Source: Lachnospiraceae bacterium
Lineage (GTDB): Bacteria > Bacillota > Clostridia > Lachnospirales > Lachnospiraceae
Reading direction: 5' to 3'
DNA length: 64,000 bases
Assembly (NCBI GenBank): GCA_021202465.1
Contig: JAJQCZ010000009.1
Location: 51,501 to 115,500 of the forward strand
The notes beneath the pieces are model-generated. The model was not told the origin of the DNA, did not search any database, and saw nothing but the letters and a program-made list of their open reading frames with translations. Shown here one piece after another: positions 50,875 through 60,198 of the stretch (position 1 is the first letter of the stretch; each line of letters begins with the position of its first letter). The position numbers and the translations under genes were made by a program.

Positions 50875-53800
50875 GTGAAGGAGAAAATCCGCCAGCTTGC
50901 TTCCGGTACGGTGGATCTCCCGATCCCCCGGCTGGAGCTGCTGCAGCCGAAGATAGAGGAAATGATTGCATGGGGACAGGTTTACCGGGGAGATATCCGC
51001 GTTTTCAGCGGAAACCAGGTGGATTTTCGCGGACTCATTTATTCGGATGACAGCCGCGTGGCGCTCCTGCAGAGCAGCTTCGCGGGGGTCAACGCCTACA
51101 TCCCCTACGAAGTCCGGGCGGAGCAGCTGGATCCGGGAACCGTCCTGGAAGGGCATTTCTGTCTGGTCTATAACGGCGGGGAGAAGAAGCTGCCGTATCG
51201 CTTTGAAGTGAGACGGACGACCGGAACAGTGCGTCGGGCGGAGAGCCTGGAGGATTTTGCTGAGCTGGCCCGGATGCGGCCGGAGGAGGCCCGGGAGCTT
51301 TTTGATTCGCAGGAATTTTCCCGGATGCCGCTGATGGAGGATTCCTCCGTGCGGGCCATTTACGATGGGCTGCGGCGGGCGGTGAACCGCCGGAATTCTC
51401 TGGAGGAGTTTCTGGTGGCCACGGGCGCCAAGGAGCGCCTGCGTCTGACTGTGGATGAGACGCCCCGCAGCTTTGTGGTGGAGGACGCGGAATACACGGA
51501 GACAATCCGGATCGAGAAGAACACCTGGGGACAGATTCGGATCCAGGTACAGTCGGATAATCCCTGTGTGACTCTGAGCCGGGAGAGCCTGACAGAGAAG
51601 GATTTCGAGAAAAATGTCTGCGAGCTTTCCTTCACAGTACGGAAGGACCGCCTGCACGGGGGAAAGAATTTCGCAAGGATTACGTTGACGGCTCCGCTGC
51701 AGAGCTTTCAGATCGATCTGACGCTGACAGGGCGCGCGGAGCCTTCGCGCTCGGTCAGACGGCGCTGGGAGCGGCGTTCCGAGGAGCTGGAATTCCAGAG
51801 GACCTGGCTGGGGACCATGGAGAAGGAGGGCGACCGGAAGGAGAGTCTGGAGTTCCTCCAGTATTGCTGGGAGGAGATGACCGGCGACGAGGAGCCGAAT
51901 GTCCGCCAGAAGCTGTACCGGGTCGCCATCAGTCTGGGACTGGGCGATACGGATCTGGCCGCCATGATCCTCGAGGATGTGTCAAAGGATGTCGAGGAAC
52001 GGCGGCGGGAGGATACAGACGCTTATTGTGCTTACCTTTATCTCCAGGCTCAGGTCACAGAGAGCTGGGAGAAGAAGGAGCAGCTGTTAAAGATTCTGCA
52101 TCTGTATCAGAACCAGGGGCAGGAGACCGTTTTTCTCTTTCTCCTGATGCTGAGCATGGACGAGGGCGCCGCGGACCGGCCGACGGAGACTCTGGGCAGG
52201 ATCCGCGACTATTACCGGGATGGCTGCCGCAGCCCTTTCCTCTACCTGGAGGCCTGCCGCATCTACAACCGGCATCCGGATATCCTGAAGAAGCTGGAGG
52301 CTTTTGAATTTCAGACGCTTACCTTTGGCGCCCGGCAGGGGATCCTGACGCGGGAGACCACGCGGTATCTGACGACGCTGGCGGCGCAGGAGAGGATGTT
52401 TCGCCCGGTCTTTCACCGGCTTCTGACCCTTCTGTATGATACGTATCAGGACGATGAGATCCTGGAAGCAATCTGCGCGCTGCTGATCCGGGGCGATCGG
52501 CGGGACCCGGAGAATTTTGTCTGGTTCTCCCGGGGCGTGGAGCGGGATATCCGCCTGACGCGGCTGTATGATTACTATTTATATACGGTGCCGGAGGAGG
52601 GGCAGCAGGCCTTCCCCCGGGAGCTGGTGCTGTATTTCAGCTACAACAGTCCCCGGGATCCGGAGAGTCAGCAGCTTCTTTACTTGAATCTGCTCCGTTT
52701 TTATGAAAATGACCGGCAGATCATGCAGTCCTACGAGGAGCAGATCCGGACTTTTGTCCGTACGTCGATCCTGGCCGGAACGGTAAACGGGGAACTGGCG
52801 CATCTCTACAGCCGCAGGCTGACGGCGGAGGATGTGGATGACAAGACGGCCCGGATTCTGCCGGATATTCTCCGGGCGCATGAGATCACGGATACGACCG
52901 GACGCTTCGCGGAAGTAATCGTGGTGTACGGAGAGCTGGAGGAGGAACTGTCGGTTCCTCTGCGGGGCGGACGGGCCTGTGTGCCGCTTTATTCTCCCTC
53001 CTGCCGGATTCTTTTCGCGGACGCTGCGGGAAGCCGCTATGCAGGAGATACCGGGAAGGTCCGGCTTCTTCTGGAAAATACGCAGTCCATCGAGAGCCGC
53101 TGCCGCGAGCTCTACCCCCGCCATGCCATGCTGCGTCTGGCGGAGTGCACGCAGATTCTGCTTCACGGCGCCGAGACGGAGAACGAGATTCGTCTGTTAA
53201 AGAAGGAGATCGAGGTGCGGGATATTCACCGGCAGTTCCGGCGGGCCATGACCTCGGCGATCGTGGAGTACGCGATCCATCGGGAGAAGCCGGAGGAGGA
53301 GGAGCTCCTCGCCTGTGTGCGCTACAGCGGGATTACGCCGGATCAGCGGCTGCGCCTGACGAAGCTGCTGATCGATCTGGGACAGCTGACCGAGGCGGAG
53401 GTTCAGGTGCGACGTATCGGCTACCGGGATCTGCCTGTGGGCAGTCTGCTGCGGCTGGTCAGTCTGACGATCCAGAACAGTCTGTATGAGAAGGACGAGT
53501 TCCTCGTGGATATGTGCCGCTATCTCTTTGACCGGGGGCAGTGCGATGACATCCTGCTGGAATATCTGTGCACATATTTTAACGCGTCCAGCCGGGAGAT
53601 GCTTCCCGTCCTGCGGATGGCGCACGGGCGGAAGCTTCATATCGGAGATATGGCGGAGCGTCTGCTGGGGCAGATGCTGTTCACGGGCGTCTGCGACGGG
53701 ATGGATGAGGTCTTCCACATTTATCTGGAACAGGGAAATACGGACCGGCTTCTGGTTCATGCCTATTTTGTGGTCAAATGCAGCGGATATTTTCTGCGGC

Positions 53801-54432
53801 AGGAGACGACGGGGGAGGATGTGTTTCACTTCGTGGAGGAATTGCTCGCGGATGAGGCGGAACGCGACAAGGTACCGGAGATCTGTATCCTGGCGCTGAC
53901 GAAATTTTACGCGGGCCGGGAGAGCCTGACGGAGGAGGAGAGCCGCCTGTGCACGAGCCTGGTGGACGGCCTTTACCGCAAGGGCATGATCTTTGCCTGG
54001 ATGAAGGATCTGAGTGCCAGAGTCCGGCTGCCGGAGGAGATCCGCTGCCGGGAATGGCTGGAATTCCACGGGGAAGCCGATCTGAACCTGGAGCTGCGGC
54101 TGCGTATTCTTCCGGAGATGGAGGAAAAACCGGCGCTGCGGCTGGTGATGCCGCAGATCTATCCGGGCATCTATGTCAAGTCGCAGCTGCTCTTCGAGGG
54201 CGATGTGATGGAATATGAGATTGTCCGGGACGGCGGTCAGGAGATTCTCGAGAAGGGGACGCGCCGGGGCGCGGCCTCGCCGGACTCCGATGGAAGCCGT
54301 TTCGCGCGGCTGAACCGTCTGCAGGCTGCGGTGCGGGACGGCAGAGCGGTGAATGCGTGGCAGCAGGAGGTGCTGGATTACGCGATGATGGAGACCTGGA
54401 CGGAGCAGCTTTTTGCGCTGCCGGAGGGATGA
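50875..54432 (+). CDS. DUF5717-type large helical-repeat protein
   Basis: The 1185-residue protein starts at GTG behind GGTGGTGAG and reads KEKIRQLASGTVDLPIPRLE. The N-terminal ~300 residues contain beta-rich repeats (SDDSRVALLQSSFAG, EKNVCELSFTVRKDRLHGGK) resembling surface beta-sandwich modules. The remaining ~850 residues are helical in TPR-like pairs (EFLQYCWEEMTGDEEPN, AYLYLQAQVTESWEKKEQL). No signal peptide or membrane helix is present. I associate this with DUF5717, a Lachnospiraceae family found beside the DUF5716 chaperone-like gene, as here. Function is unknown; a large scaffold is suggested by the architecture. Confidence 0.75.
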   Translation: MKEKIRQLASGTVDLPIPRLELLQPKIEEMIAWGQVYRGDIRVFSGNQVDFRGLIYSDDSRVALLQSSFAGVNAYIPYEVRAEQLDPGTVLEGHFCLVYNGGEKKLPYRFEVRRTTGTVRRAESLEDFAELARMRPEEARELFDSQEFSRMPLMEDSSVRAIYDGLRRAVNRRNSLEEFLVATGAKERLRLTVDETPRSFVVEDAEYTETIRIEKNTWGQIRIQVQSDNPCVTLSRESLTEKDFEKNVCELSFTVRKDRLHGGKNFARITLTAPLQSFQIDLTLTGRAEPSRSVRRRWERRSEELEFQRTWLGTMEKEGDRKESLEFLQYCWEEMTGDEEPNVRQKLYRVAISLGLGDTDLAAMILEDVSKDVEERRREDTDAYCAYLYLQAQVTESWEKKEQLLKILHLYQNQGQETVFLFLLMLSMDEGAADRPTETLGRIRDYYRDGCRSPFLYLEACRIYNRHPDILKKLEAFEFQTLTFGARQGILTRETTRYLTTLAAQERMFRPVFHRLLTLLYDTYQDDEILEAICALLIRGDRRDPENFVWFSRGVERDIRLTRLYDYYLYTVPEEGQQAFPRELVLYFSYNSPRDPESQQLLYLNLLRFYENDRQIMQSYEEQIRTFVRTSILAGTVNGELAHLYSRRLTAEDVDDKTARILPDILRAHEITDTTGRFAEVIVVYGELEEELSVPLRGGRACVPLYSPSCRILFADAAGSRYAGDTGKVRLLLENTQSIESRCRELYPRHAMLRLAECTQILLHGAETENEIRLLKKEIEVRDIHRQFRRAMTSAIVEYAIHREKPEEEELLACVRYSGITPDQRLRLTKLLIDLGQLTEAEVQVRRIGYRDLPVGSLLRLVSLTIQNSLYEKDEFLVDMCRYLFDRGQCDDILLEYLCTYFNASSREMLPVLRMAHGRKLHIGDMAERLLGQMLFTGVCDGMDEVFHIYLEQGNTDRLLVHAYFVVKCSGYFLRQETTGEDVFHFVEELLADEAERDKVPEICILALTKFYAGRESLTEEESRLCTSLVDGLYRKGMIFAWMKDLSARVRLPEEIRCREWLEFHGEADLNLELRLRILPEMEEKPALRLVMPQIYPGIYVKSQLLFEGDVMEYEIVRDGGQEILEKGTRRGAASPDSDGSRFARLNRLQAAVRDGRAVNAWQQEVLDYAMMETWTEQLFALPEG

Positions 54433-54472
54433 AAGAAAACGACCGGAATACGGTGGAAAGGAGGAGACCTGC

Positions 54473-55738
54473 ATGCAGGGATTGTTACTGGGAATGGATC
54501 TGTGCGACGACTACAGCCAGGTGAGCTGTTTTAACCCTCTCGCCATGGAGGCGGAGGCAATTACCCTGTCTACCGCGGAGTCATCCTGCCTGATTCCCAC
54601 GGTGATCTGCAAGAAGAAGCAGGAGGACGTCTGGTTTATCGGGGAGGAAGCCTATCGCCGGGCCCTGTTCGGCGAGGGGACCATGGTGGATAAGCTGGTG
54701 AAGCTGGCCCGCAAGGACGGCAGCGCGACGATCGAGGGCGTGCGTTATTCGGCGGAGGACCTTCTGGGGCGCTATGTCGCGATGCTGCTGGAGAAGGCGC
54801 GGGCAAAATACCGCCTCGAGGAGATAGACAGTCTGGTCTTTACGGTGCAGACGCTGGAGGCATCCTTCCTGGACCGGCTGATCCGCGTGGCGGAGCGGTG
54901 CGGGGTGCCGCGGGAGCTGGTACATATCCTTAATCATACGGAGAGTTTCGTGTACTATGTAATCAGCCAGAAGCAGGAGGTGTGGGCCAATGCAGCCTGC
55001 ATGTTCGACCTGACGGAGGACGGCCTGCACTACTATGAAATGCGGATGATCCGGGGGCGGAAGCCCAAAATCGTGGAGGCAAAGCATGAGCGGATGGAGG
55101 AAGGATTCAGCCTGGACCTCCTGGACAATGCCTCCGGAGAGCATCTGGGAGACACGATCCTCACGGCCTGCGCGGAACGCCTTCTGGAGAAAAAGGTTGT
55201 CTCCTCCGTATTTCTCACCGGGAAAGGTTTTCTGTCCACGGACTGGGCGCCGAATTTTATTCAGACCATTTGTAATAAGAGGAGAGCCTTCGCGGGGCAG
55301 CATGTATTTGCCAGCGGGGCGGCCTATATCGCCTATGACGTGCTTCAGGAGAAGACGTCGTACCCCTTTGTCTGTCTGTGCGAGGGGCGCATCGCCTCTA
55401 CGGTCAGTCTGATGGCCCGTTATCAGGGCCGCAATGAGAAGGTGATTCTGGCGGAGGCGGGGACGAACTGGTATGAGGCGCGCTCCCGGGTGGAGCTGAT
55501 TCCCGACGGGACAGACTGCCTGGAGCTTTCCATCGCCGCCTGCGGGATTCCCCGGTCGGATAAGGTGCGGATTGATCTGTCGGAGTTCCCGGTCCGGCCG
55601 AATAAAACAACCCGCATCGAGGTGATCGTGTCCTTTACCTCGGAGGACTGTATGACGGTTCGCGTGATCGACCAGGGCTTCGGCGATCTGTTCCCGGCTT
55701 CCGGGCGGGTGCTGAGGAAGGATTTTTACCTGTCGTGA
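54473..55738 (+). CDS. DUF5716-type actin/Hsp70-fold protein
   Basis: The 421-residue protein begins MQGLLLGMDLCDDYSQVSCF, a phosphate-1-like motif of the actin/Hsp70 ATPase fold. It continues with LGRYVAMLLEKARAKYRLEE and FTVQTLEASFLDRLIRVAER, the phosphate-2-like MFDLTEDGLHYYEMRMI and an adenosine-type loop VFLTGKGFLS. The last ~100 residues are a beta-rich domain (VRIDLSEFPVRPNKTTRIEV). I associate it with DUF5716. It follows the DUF5717 gene by 40 bases with AAAGGAGGAGACCTGC. A nucleotide-dependent partner of the large helical protein is likely, but its role is not known. Confidence 0.75.
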   Translation: MQGLLLGMDLCDDYSQVSCFNPLAMEAEAITLSTAESSCLIPTVICKKKQEDVWFIGEEAYRRALFGEGTMVDKLVKLARKDGSATIEGVRYSAEDLLGRYVAMLLEKARAKYRLEEIDSLVFTVQTLEASFLDRLIRVAERCGVPRELVHILNHTESFVYYVISQKQEVWANAACMFDLTEDGLHYYEMRMIRGRKPKIVEAKHERMEEGFSLDLLDNASGEHLGDTILTACAERLLEKKVVSSVFLTGKGFLSTDWAPNFIQTICNKRRAFAGQHVFASGAAYIAYDVLQEKTSYPFVCLCEGRIASTVSLMARYQGRNEKVILAEAGTNWYEARSRVELIPDGTDCLELSIAACGIPRSDKVRIDLSEFPVRPNKTTRIEVIVSFTSEDCMTVRVIDQGFGDLFPASGRVLRKDFYLS

Positions 55739-55828
55739 GAGGGTCCTGAGAGAAAGAGAAACATTTTGGGGAAATGCTGCTTTCCCCGGAAATGTGCGGA
55801 ACACGACGGGAAGAGGGAGAAAAAGGTT

Positions 55829-56650
55829 ATGAGTGCCATGCTGCTGTGCCGCAGCCGGAAGGCAAAAGAACCCTATTTCGTGGAGGAACTGGGGATTTAT
55901 CTTTATTCCGGTGAGGAACTGAGTTATTACATTTATCATAATGCCACACTGATCGGGGAGGATTTCCTGGATGAGAGGCTTTTTCGATTTATAGGCCAGG
56001 AGCTGGCCATGGAGAATCTGGAAGGAAAGCTTCGCAAATGGGCGAAGCAGGCGGATCTCTCCGAGCTGCTCCTGGTGATTCTGCAGGACATTCATTATTA
56101 TGACAGTGAAGAGCTGTTTGCCTTCCAGCAGACGATGGCGGCTGCAGATAAGAAGACGGCCGGCTGGCGGATGCGGGAGAAGGCGGACACGCTGCTTGCA
56201 AGGCGCCGCTATTCCAGCGCGCTGCTCCAGTACGACCGACTGCTGCACTCCGGCTATCCGGAGCTGATGGATGAGTCGTTCCGGGGGCGGGTCTGGCTGG
56301 GACGCGGGATGGCCTTTGCCCACCAGTACGACTGGCAGGCGGCTGCTTCCTGCCTGGAGAAGGCCTGCGGCCTGCTCCGGGATGAGGACGTCCGCAGGAA
56401 GCTGTACCAGATCACCTGTCTGGCGCCGGAGACGGAGCTGGCCGGGGAGACGCTGGCCGGCCTCTCCGCGGAGCAGAAGGCTGCCTGGGAGACGGAGCTG
56501 GAAGAGGCAAAGGGTCAGGCGCGTTTCCAGGGGAAGGGACAGGCTGTCTCGGAGTGGATGGACAAGGATAACATCCGCCGGGCGGTGGGTCTTCAGGGCC
56601 TGGTGCAGGGCTGGAAAGCGGAATATCGAAGAAGTCTGGGTACTTCGTAA
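55829..56650 (+). CDS. Helical protein, third member of the DUF5717/DUF5716 unit
   Basis: The 273-residue protein begins MSAMLLCRSRKAKEPYFVEE and contains LGIYLYSGEELSYYIYHNAT. A helical repeat part follows (YSSALLQYDRLLHSGYPELM, then GMAFAHQYDWQAAASCLEKA), which looks like TPR repeats. No signal peptide or membrane segment is visible. It starts after AGGGAGAAAAAGGTT, 90 bases after the DUF5716 gene on the same strand, and precedes aroK. It probably forms a complex with the two preceding gene products. I do not know a family name. Confidence 0.65.
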   Translation: MSAMLLCRSRKAKEPYFVEELGIYLYSGEELSYYIYHNATLIGEDFLDERLFRFIGQELAMENLEGKLRKWAKQADLSELLLVILQDIHYYDSEELFAFQQTMAAADKKTAGWRMREKADTLLARRRYSSALLQYDRLLHSGYPELMDESFRGRVWLGRGMAFAHQYDWQAAASCLEKACGLLRDEDVRRKLYQITCLAPETELAGETLAGLSAEQKAAWETELEEAKGQARFQGKGQAVSEWMDKDNIRRAVGLQGLVQGWKAEYRRSLGTS

Positions 56651-56696
56651 ATCCGGCGCAAGGGAGCGCCGGCATACAGGAAAGGAAACAGGTGTT

Positions 56697-57224
56697 ATGG
56701 AAAAGAATTTGTTTTTCATCGGATTCATGGGAAGCGGAAAGACGACGGTTTCCGCGGCGTTCTCTAAGCGGTTCGGCAGGAACCTGATCGAGGCGGATGA
56801 TATCATCGTGGAGCGGGCCGGGATGAGCGTGAAGGAGATTTTCGCCACGCAGGGCGAGGCGGCTTTCCGTGATATGGAGACGCAGCTTTGCCGGGAGCTG
56901 GTGGATCTGAACGATTATGTGGTGTCCTGCGGCGGCGGGATGCCGGTGCGTTCGCAGAATGTGGAGTACATGAAGAAGAACGGTTTTGTGGTGCTTCTGG
57001 AGGCGCGGCCGGAGACGATTCTCGACCGGGTGAAGGGGAGCGACGAGCGGCCGATTCTGAACGGACACATGAATGTGGAGTATATCGCCGGACTGCAGCA
57101 GAAGCGGGCCAATGCCTATCGTTCGGCGGCGGATATCGTGGTTCAGACGGATGGGAAGTCGGTGGATGAGATTGTGGAGGAAGTCTATGAGAGTATCTGT
57201 CGGGCAAGACAGTCATCGATTTGA
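56697..57224 (+). CDS. aroK: Shikimate kinase
   Basis: The 175-residue P-loop kinase phosphorylates shikimate at the 3-hydroxyl. It has FFIGFMGSGKTTVSAAFSKR (Walker A), EADDIIVERAGMSVKEIFAT, the shikimate-binding FRDMETQLCREL and the glycine motif VVSCGGGMPVR. The lid arginine lies in RVKGSDERPILNG. The start follows AAAGGAAACAGGTGTT. It overlaps ispF by 38 bases, so the two are co-translated. This gene is not with aroF/aroB, which lie 55 kb away. Confidence 0.95.
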   Translation: MEKNLFFIGFMGSGKTTVSAAFSKRFGRNLIEADDIIVERAGMSVKEIFATQGEAAFRDMETQLCRELVDLNDYVVSCGGGMPVRSQNVEYMKKNGFVVLLEARPETILDRVKGSDERPILNGHMNVEYIAGLQQKRANAYRSAADIVVQTDGKSVDEIVEEVYESICRARQSSI

Positions 57225-57660
57225 CGAGTCAGAACTGAATAAGAAGTGCATCCTGGGAGGCGTGGTCTTTGACACGGCTCCCGCCTTCTCTGCGAACAGT
57301 GACGGGGATGTGGTGCTGCACGCAGTGACGAATGCGGTGTCGGGGATTACCTGCCGCAATGTGCTGGGACGCCGCGCGGACGAGATGTGTCAGGCAGGGA
57401 TTACGGACAGCCGGGCGTATCTGCGGACGGCGCTGGATGATCTGGAGGCGCAGGGGCGCCGCCCGGTGCATCTGAGTATTTCCATCGAGGGGAAGAGACC
57501 GGCGATCTCGCCGCGGGTGGAGGAGATGCGGGCTTCGATCGGAGCGTTGATGGGGCTCCCGGCGGACTCTGTCGGGATTACGGCGACGACCGGAGAGGGG
57601 CTGACGGACTGCGGGCGTGGGCTCGGAGTCAGTGTGTTCTGCGTGCTCACGGTGGAGTGA
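57187..57660 (+). CDS. ispF: 2-C-methyl-D-erythritol 2,4-cyclodiphosphate synthase
   Basis: The 157-residue enzyme makes the cyclic diphosphate in the MEP isoprenoid pathway. It has RVSVGQDSHRF, where the usual D-x-H zinc motif is DSH, then ILGGVVF, NSDGDVVLHAVTNAVSG and ITATTGEGLTDCGRGLG. The ATG follows GGAGGAAGTCT inside the end of aroK. IspD and IspE are encoded 0.4-1.8 kb downstream, but repeats interrupt the group. Confidence 0.93.
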   Translation: MRVSVGQDSHRFDESELNKKCILGGVVFDTAPAFSANSDGDVVLHAVTNAVSGITCRNVLGRRADEMCQAGITDSRAYLRTALDDLEAQGRRPVHLSISIEGKRPAISPRVEEMRASIGALMGLPADSVGITATTGEGLTDCGRGLGVSVFCVLTVE

Positions 57661-57791
57661 GGGTCTGTTCTAGTGATGTCGCCTGCGGTGGGTACTTTCC
57701 TGTTCGAGTGACGCTGCCCACGGCGGTTTTTATACGAGTGACGCCGCCCGCGGCGGTTCCCCGGCAAACGGGGCAGGGCGCTTCGGAGCTA

Positions 57792-57861
57792 ACCGCTGAG
57801 AAGTTCTAAGGCTCAGGACATTACTGAAGTAACGCCCTGGGCCTAAGAACTTCTAGGCGGT
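57792..57861. repeat. Long hairpin in the ispF-ispE gap
   Basis: ACCGC, AGAAGTTCT and GGC-CAGG pair with CCTG-GCC, AGAACTTCT and GCGGT, separated by two small internal loops, around a 17-base centre containing TTACTGAAGTAA. No T-run follows on either strand. Confidence 0.75.
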
Positions 57862-57896
57862 GGATTTCCTCAGTCGCCCTGAACGCCCCTGATTGT

Positions 57897-57995
57897 TTGC
57901 CCGGGGAATCCGCTCGTGGGCGGCTGTTTGGGATGAAGGGAAATACGGGCTGCCGCGTTGCCCGGGGAATCCGCTCGTGGGCGACTGTTTGGAAT
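57897..57995 (+). repeat. 61-bp period direct repeat before ispE
   Basis: TTGCCCGGGGAATCCGCTCG followed by TGGGCG-CTGTTTGG begins at 57897 and again at 57958 with two differences. Confidence 0.8.
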
Positions 57996-58055
57996 ACTGG
58001 AAATGGGTTTGCAGAGAAGTTTTGTATGTCGATAAAAGCGAGGGAGGTGCAGTGT

Positions 58056-58949
58056 ATGAGGGTACTGGCGCGCGGGAAGATCAATCTGACATTGAATGTA
58101 GTTGGACGCCGGCCGGACGGTTATCATGATCTGGAGCTGATTTTTCAGCCGGTTTCGCTGGCGGATGAGCTGGAGATCCGGGAGAATGGGACAAATGAGC
58201 TGCAATTTTCCTGCTCTGTACCTGAATTTGCCGGGGAGGATAATCTGGTCTGCCGGGGATACCGGAAATTACGGGAACGTTTTCCTGAGAAGGTACGCGG
58301 TCTGACGGTGCATCTGGTAAAGCATATTCCCTCGGGCGCCGGGATGGCGGGAGGGAGCGCCGACTGTGCAGCGCTGCTTCTGTGGATGAATGAGTATTTT
58401 GCCCTGGGGCTTGATCGACAGGAGATGACGGAGATCGGGGTGTCGCTGGGCGCGGATGTTCCGGCCTGTATGATGACGCATGCGACGCTCGGGCGGGGTG
58501 TCGGGGAGATCCTGACGGATATTGGGATTCACCGGGATTATCCGCTGCTGTTGTTGAAGCCGGAGGTGTCTTTTAATACGGGGGCGATGTTCCGGGCGCT
58601 GGATGCAGCGGGATATGAGAGGCAGAGGCACACGAGTGCAGGGATGATCGAAGCGATGGAGGCGGGCGATCTGACGGCGATGTGCGGGCATCTGTATAAT
58701 GTGTTCGAAGAGGCTGTGCCGGAGCGGGCGTTGATTCAGGGCTTGAAGGCGCAGCTGATGGAGGCAGGGGCTCTGGGGAGTCTGATGACAGGGTCTGGAT
58801 CAGTGGTGTACGGGATCTTCACGGATGCGGAGGCGCGGGATCGGGCATCCGAAGCGCTGCGCGGACTGAAAAATGTGCGGGTGTATGCCTGCGAGGCGAT
58901 CAATCGTTGGAAGGAGGCGCGGGATGGCGAAGAAGGAGAAAGAGAATAA
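58056..58949 (+). CDS. ispE: 4-(cytidine 5'-diphospho)-2-C-methyl-D-erythritol kinase
   Basis: The 297-residue GHMP kinase phosphorylates CDP-ME. It contains ARGKINLTLNVVGRRPDGYH, the ATP loop IPSGAGMAGGSADCAALL and MTGSGSVVYGIF. The ATG follows GAGGGAGGTGCAGTGT. It overlaps ybaK by 26 bases. Confidence 0.95.
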   Translation: MRVLARGKINLTLNVVGRRPDGYHDLELIFQPVSLADELEIRENGTNELQFSCSVPEFAGEDNLVCRGYRKLRERFPEKVRGLTVHLVKHIPSGAGMAGGSADCAALLLWMNEYFALGLDRQEMTEIGVSLGADVPACMMTHATLGRGVGEILTDIGIHRDYPLLLLKPEVSFNTGAMFRALDAAGYERQRHTSAGMIEAMEAGDLTAMCGHLYNVFEEAVPERALIQGLKAQLMEAGALGSLMTGSGSVVYGIFTDAEARDRASEALRGLKNVRVYACEAINRWKEARDGEEGERE

Positions 58950-59412
58950 GTCGAATGCGATGCGGATTCTGGAGCGGAACGGGATTTCTTATGAGGCGCA
59001 TACGTATGAGTGTGAGGAGTTCACGGACGGTGCGCAGATCGCGGACAAGCTTGGGCTGCCTCATGAACGGGTGTATAAGACGCTCGTGACGGTGGGGAAG
59101 AGTCGGGGACATTATGTGTTTGTGATTCCCATCGATAAGGAGATTGATTTCAAGAAGGCTGCGAAGGCAGTGGGCGAGAAGTCTCTGGAGATGCTGCCGC
59201 TGAAGGAACTGACGGCGGTGACGGGGTATGTGCGCGGCGGCTGCACGTCTGTCGGCATGAAGAAGGCGTTCCCGACGGTGTTTCAGAAGGAGATCGAGGA
59301 GCTGGAGAAGGTATTTGTCAGCGGCGGCCGGCTGGGTCTGCAGCTGGAGCTGGCTCCGGCGGACCTGATCCGGGCGGCCCGCGGCAGCGTGGCGGATGTG
59401 ATCGCAAGATAA
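58924..59412 (+). CDS. ybaK: Cys-tRNA(Pro)/Cys-tRNA(Cys) deacylase YbaK family
   Basis: The 162-residue protein belongs to the YbaK/EbsC/ProRS-INS trans-editing family that removes wrongly charged amino acids from tRNA. It has MRILERNGISYEAHTYECEE, then GLPHERVYKTLVTVGKSRG and the conserved GYVRGGCTSVGMKKAFPTVF. The ATG follows AAGGAGGCGCGGG inside the end of ispE. Its place between two MEP genes seems to be chance. Confidence 0.92.
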   Translation: MAKKEKENKSNAMRILERNGISYEAHTYECEEFTDGAQIADKLGLPHERVYKTLVTVGKSRGHYVFVIPIDKEIDFKKAAKAVGEKSLEMLPLKELTAVTGYVRGGCTSVGMKKAFPTVFQKEIEELEKVFVSGGRLGLQLELAPADLIRAARGSVADVIAR

Positions 59413-59425
59413 AGGAGAGGCGCGG

Positions 59426-60175
59426 ATGTTTCAGGGGCAGAAGGTGACGGCGCTGCTGCTGGCGGCAGGCAGCGGGACGCGATTCGGCGCGGATGGAAAT
59501 AAGGTCTATGTGCAGGCCTGCGGGCGGCCGCTGCTGCAGTACAGTCTGGATGTGCTGCTGGGAAATGTGTATGTGGACGAAGTGGTTCTTGTGGTGCGGG
59601 AAGGCGAGCAGGAGCTGGCAGAAACACTGGACAGCGCGAAGCCGCCGTTGAAATCACATCAGAAAATGTCTGGTTTTTCTGACAGAGAGAACACGCTGAG
59701 AAAATCAACGCCTGTGACATATACCGTCGGCGGATCGACGCGTGCGGAGTCGGTACGCCGGGGGCTGGCGGCTTCCGCCGGAGAGATCGTGCTGATTCAT
59801 GACGGGGCACGGCCGATGATCCGGGACTCCTATGTGACTCGTTGTGTGGAGGCGATGGCGGATTTCCCCGGCGCGACGATGGCAGTGCGCTCGAAGGATA
59901 CGATCAAGCTTGGAGACGACCGGGATGTAGTGACGGCGACGACGGAGCGGCCGCACACCTGGGTTGTGCAGACCCCGCAGTGCTTCCGGCGGAAGGTGCT
60001 GGAGGAAGCACATGAGAGATACGGAAGCGATCCGGGCATTACGGACGACTGCATGCTCCTCGAATTGTGCGGACAGGATGTGAAGCTGGTGGAGGGAGAT
60101 TATACGAATATCAAGGTGACGACGCCGGAGGATCTTACGCTGGCGGAGGCATTTTTGAGGAGAATGTTTGGCTGA
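59426..60175 (+). CDS. ispD: 2-C-methyl-D-erythritol 4-phosphate cytidylyltransferase
   Basis: The 249-residue enzyme makes CDP-ME. The CTP loop is LLLAAGSGTRFGADGNKVY and later motifs are GGSTRAESVRRGL, IHDGARPMI, QTPQCFRR and TDDCMLLE. Residues ~72-95 (PPLKSHQKMSGFSDRENTLR) form an insertion beyond the usual ~230-residue length. It starts 13 bases after ybaK behind AAAGGAGAGGCGCGG. Confidence 0.94.
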   Translation: MFQGQKVTALLLAAGSGTRFGADGNKVYVQACGRPLLQYSLDVLLGNVYVDEVVLVVREGEQELAETLDSAKPPLKSHQKMSGFSDRENTLRKSTPVTYTVGGSTRAESVRRGLAASAGEIVLIHDGARPMIRDSYVTRCVEAMADFPGATMAVRSKDTIKLGDDRDVVTATTERPHTWVVQTPQCFRRKVLEEAHERYGSDPGITDDCMLLELCGQDVKLVEGDYTNIKVTTPEDLTLAEAFLRRMFG

Positions 60176-60198
60176 CACCTGAAGGATAATAAAAACGG

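Larger units (their letters stand above)
57661..58055. other. Repeat-rich gap between ispF and ispE
   Basis: No gene is seen in 395 bases. Three repeat types occur. A unit CGAGTGACGC-GCCC-CGGCGG is present in three imperfect copies (starts about 57670, 57705 and 57735). A 70-base hairpin lies at 57792-57861. A direct repeat of TTGCCCGGGGAATCCGCTCG with flanks lies at 57897 and 57958, period 61. Confidence 0.75.
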
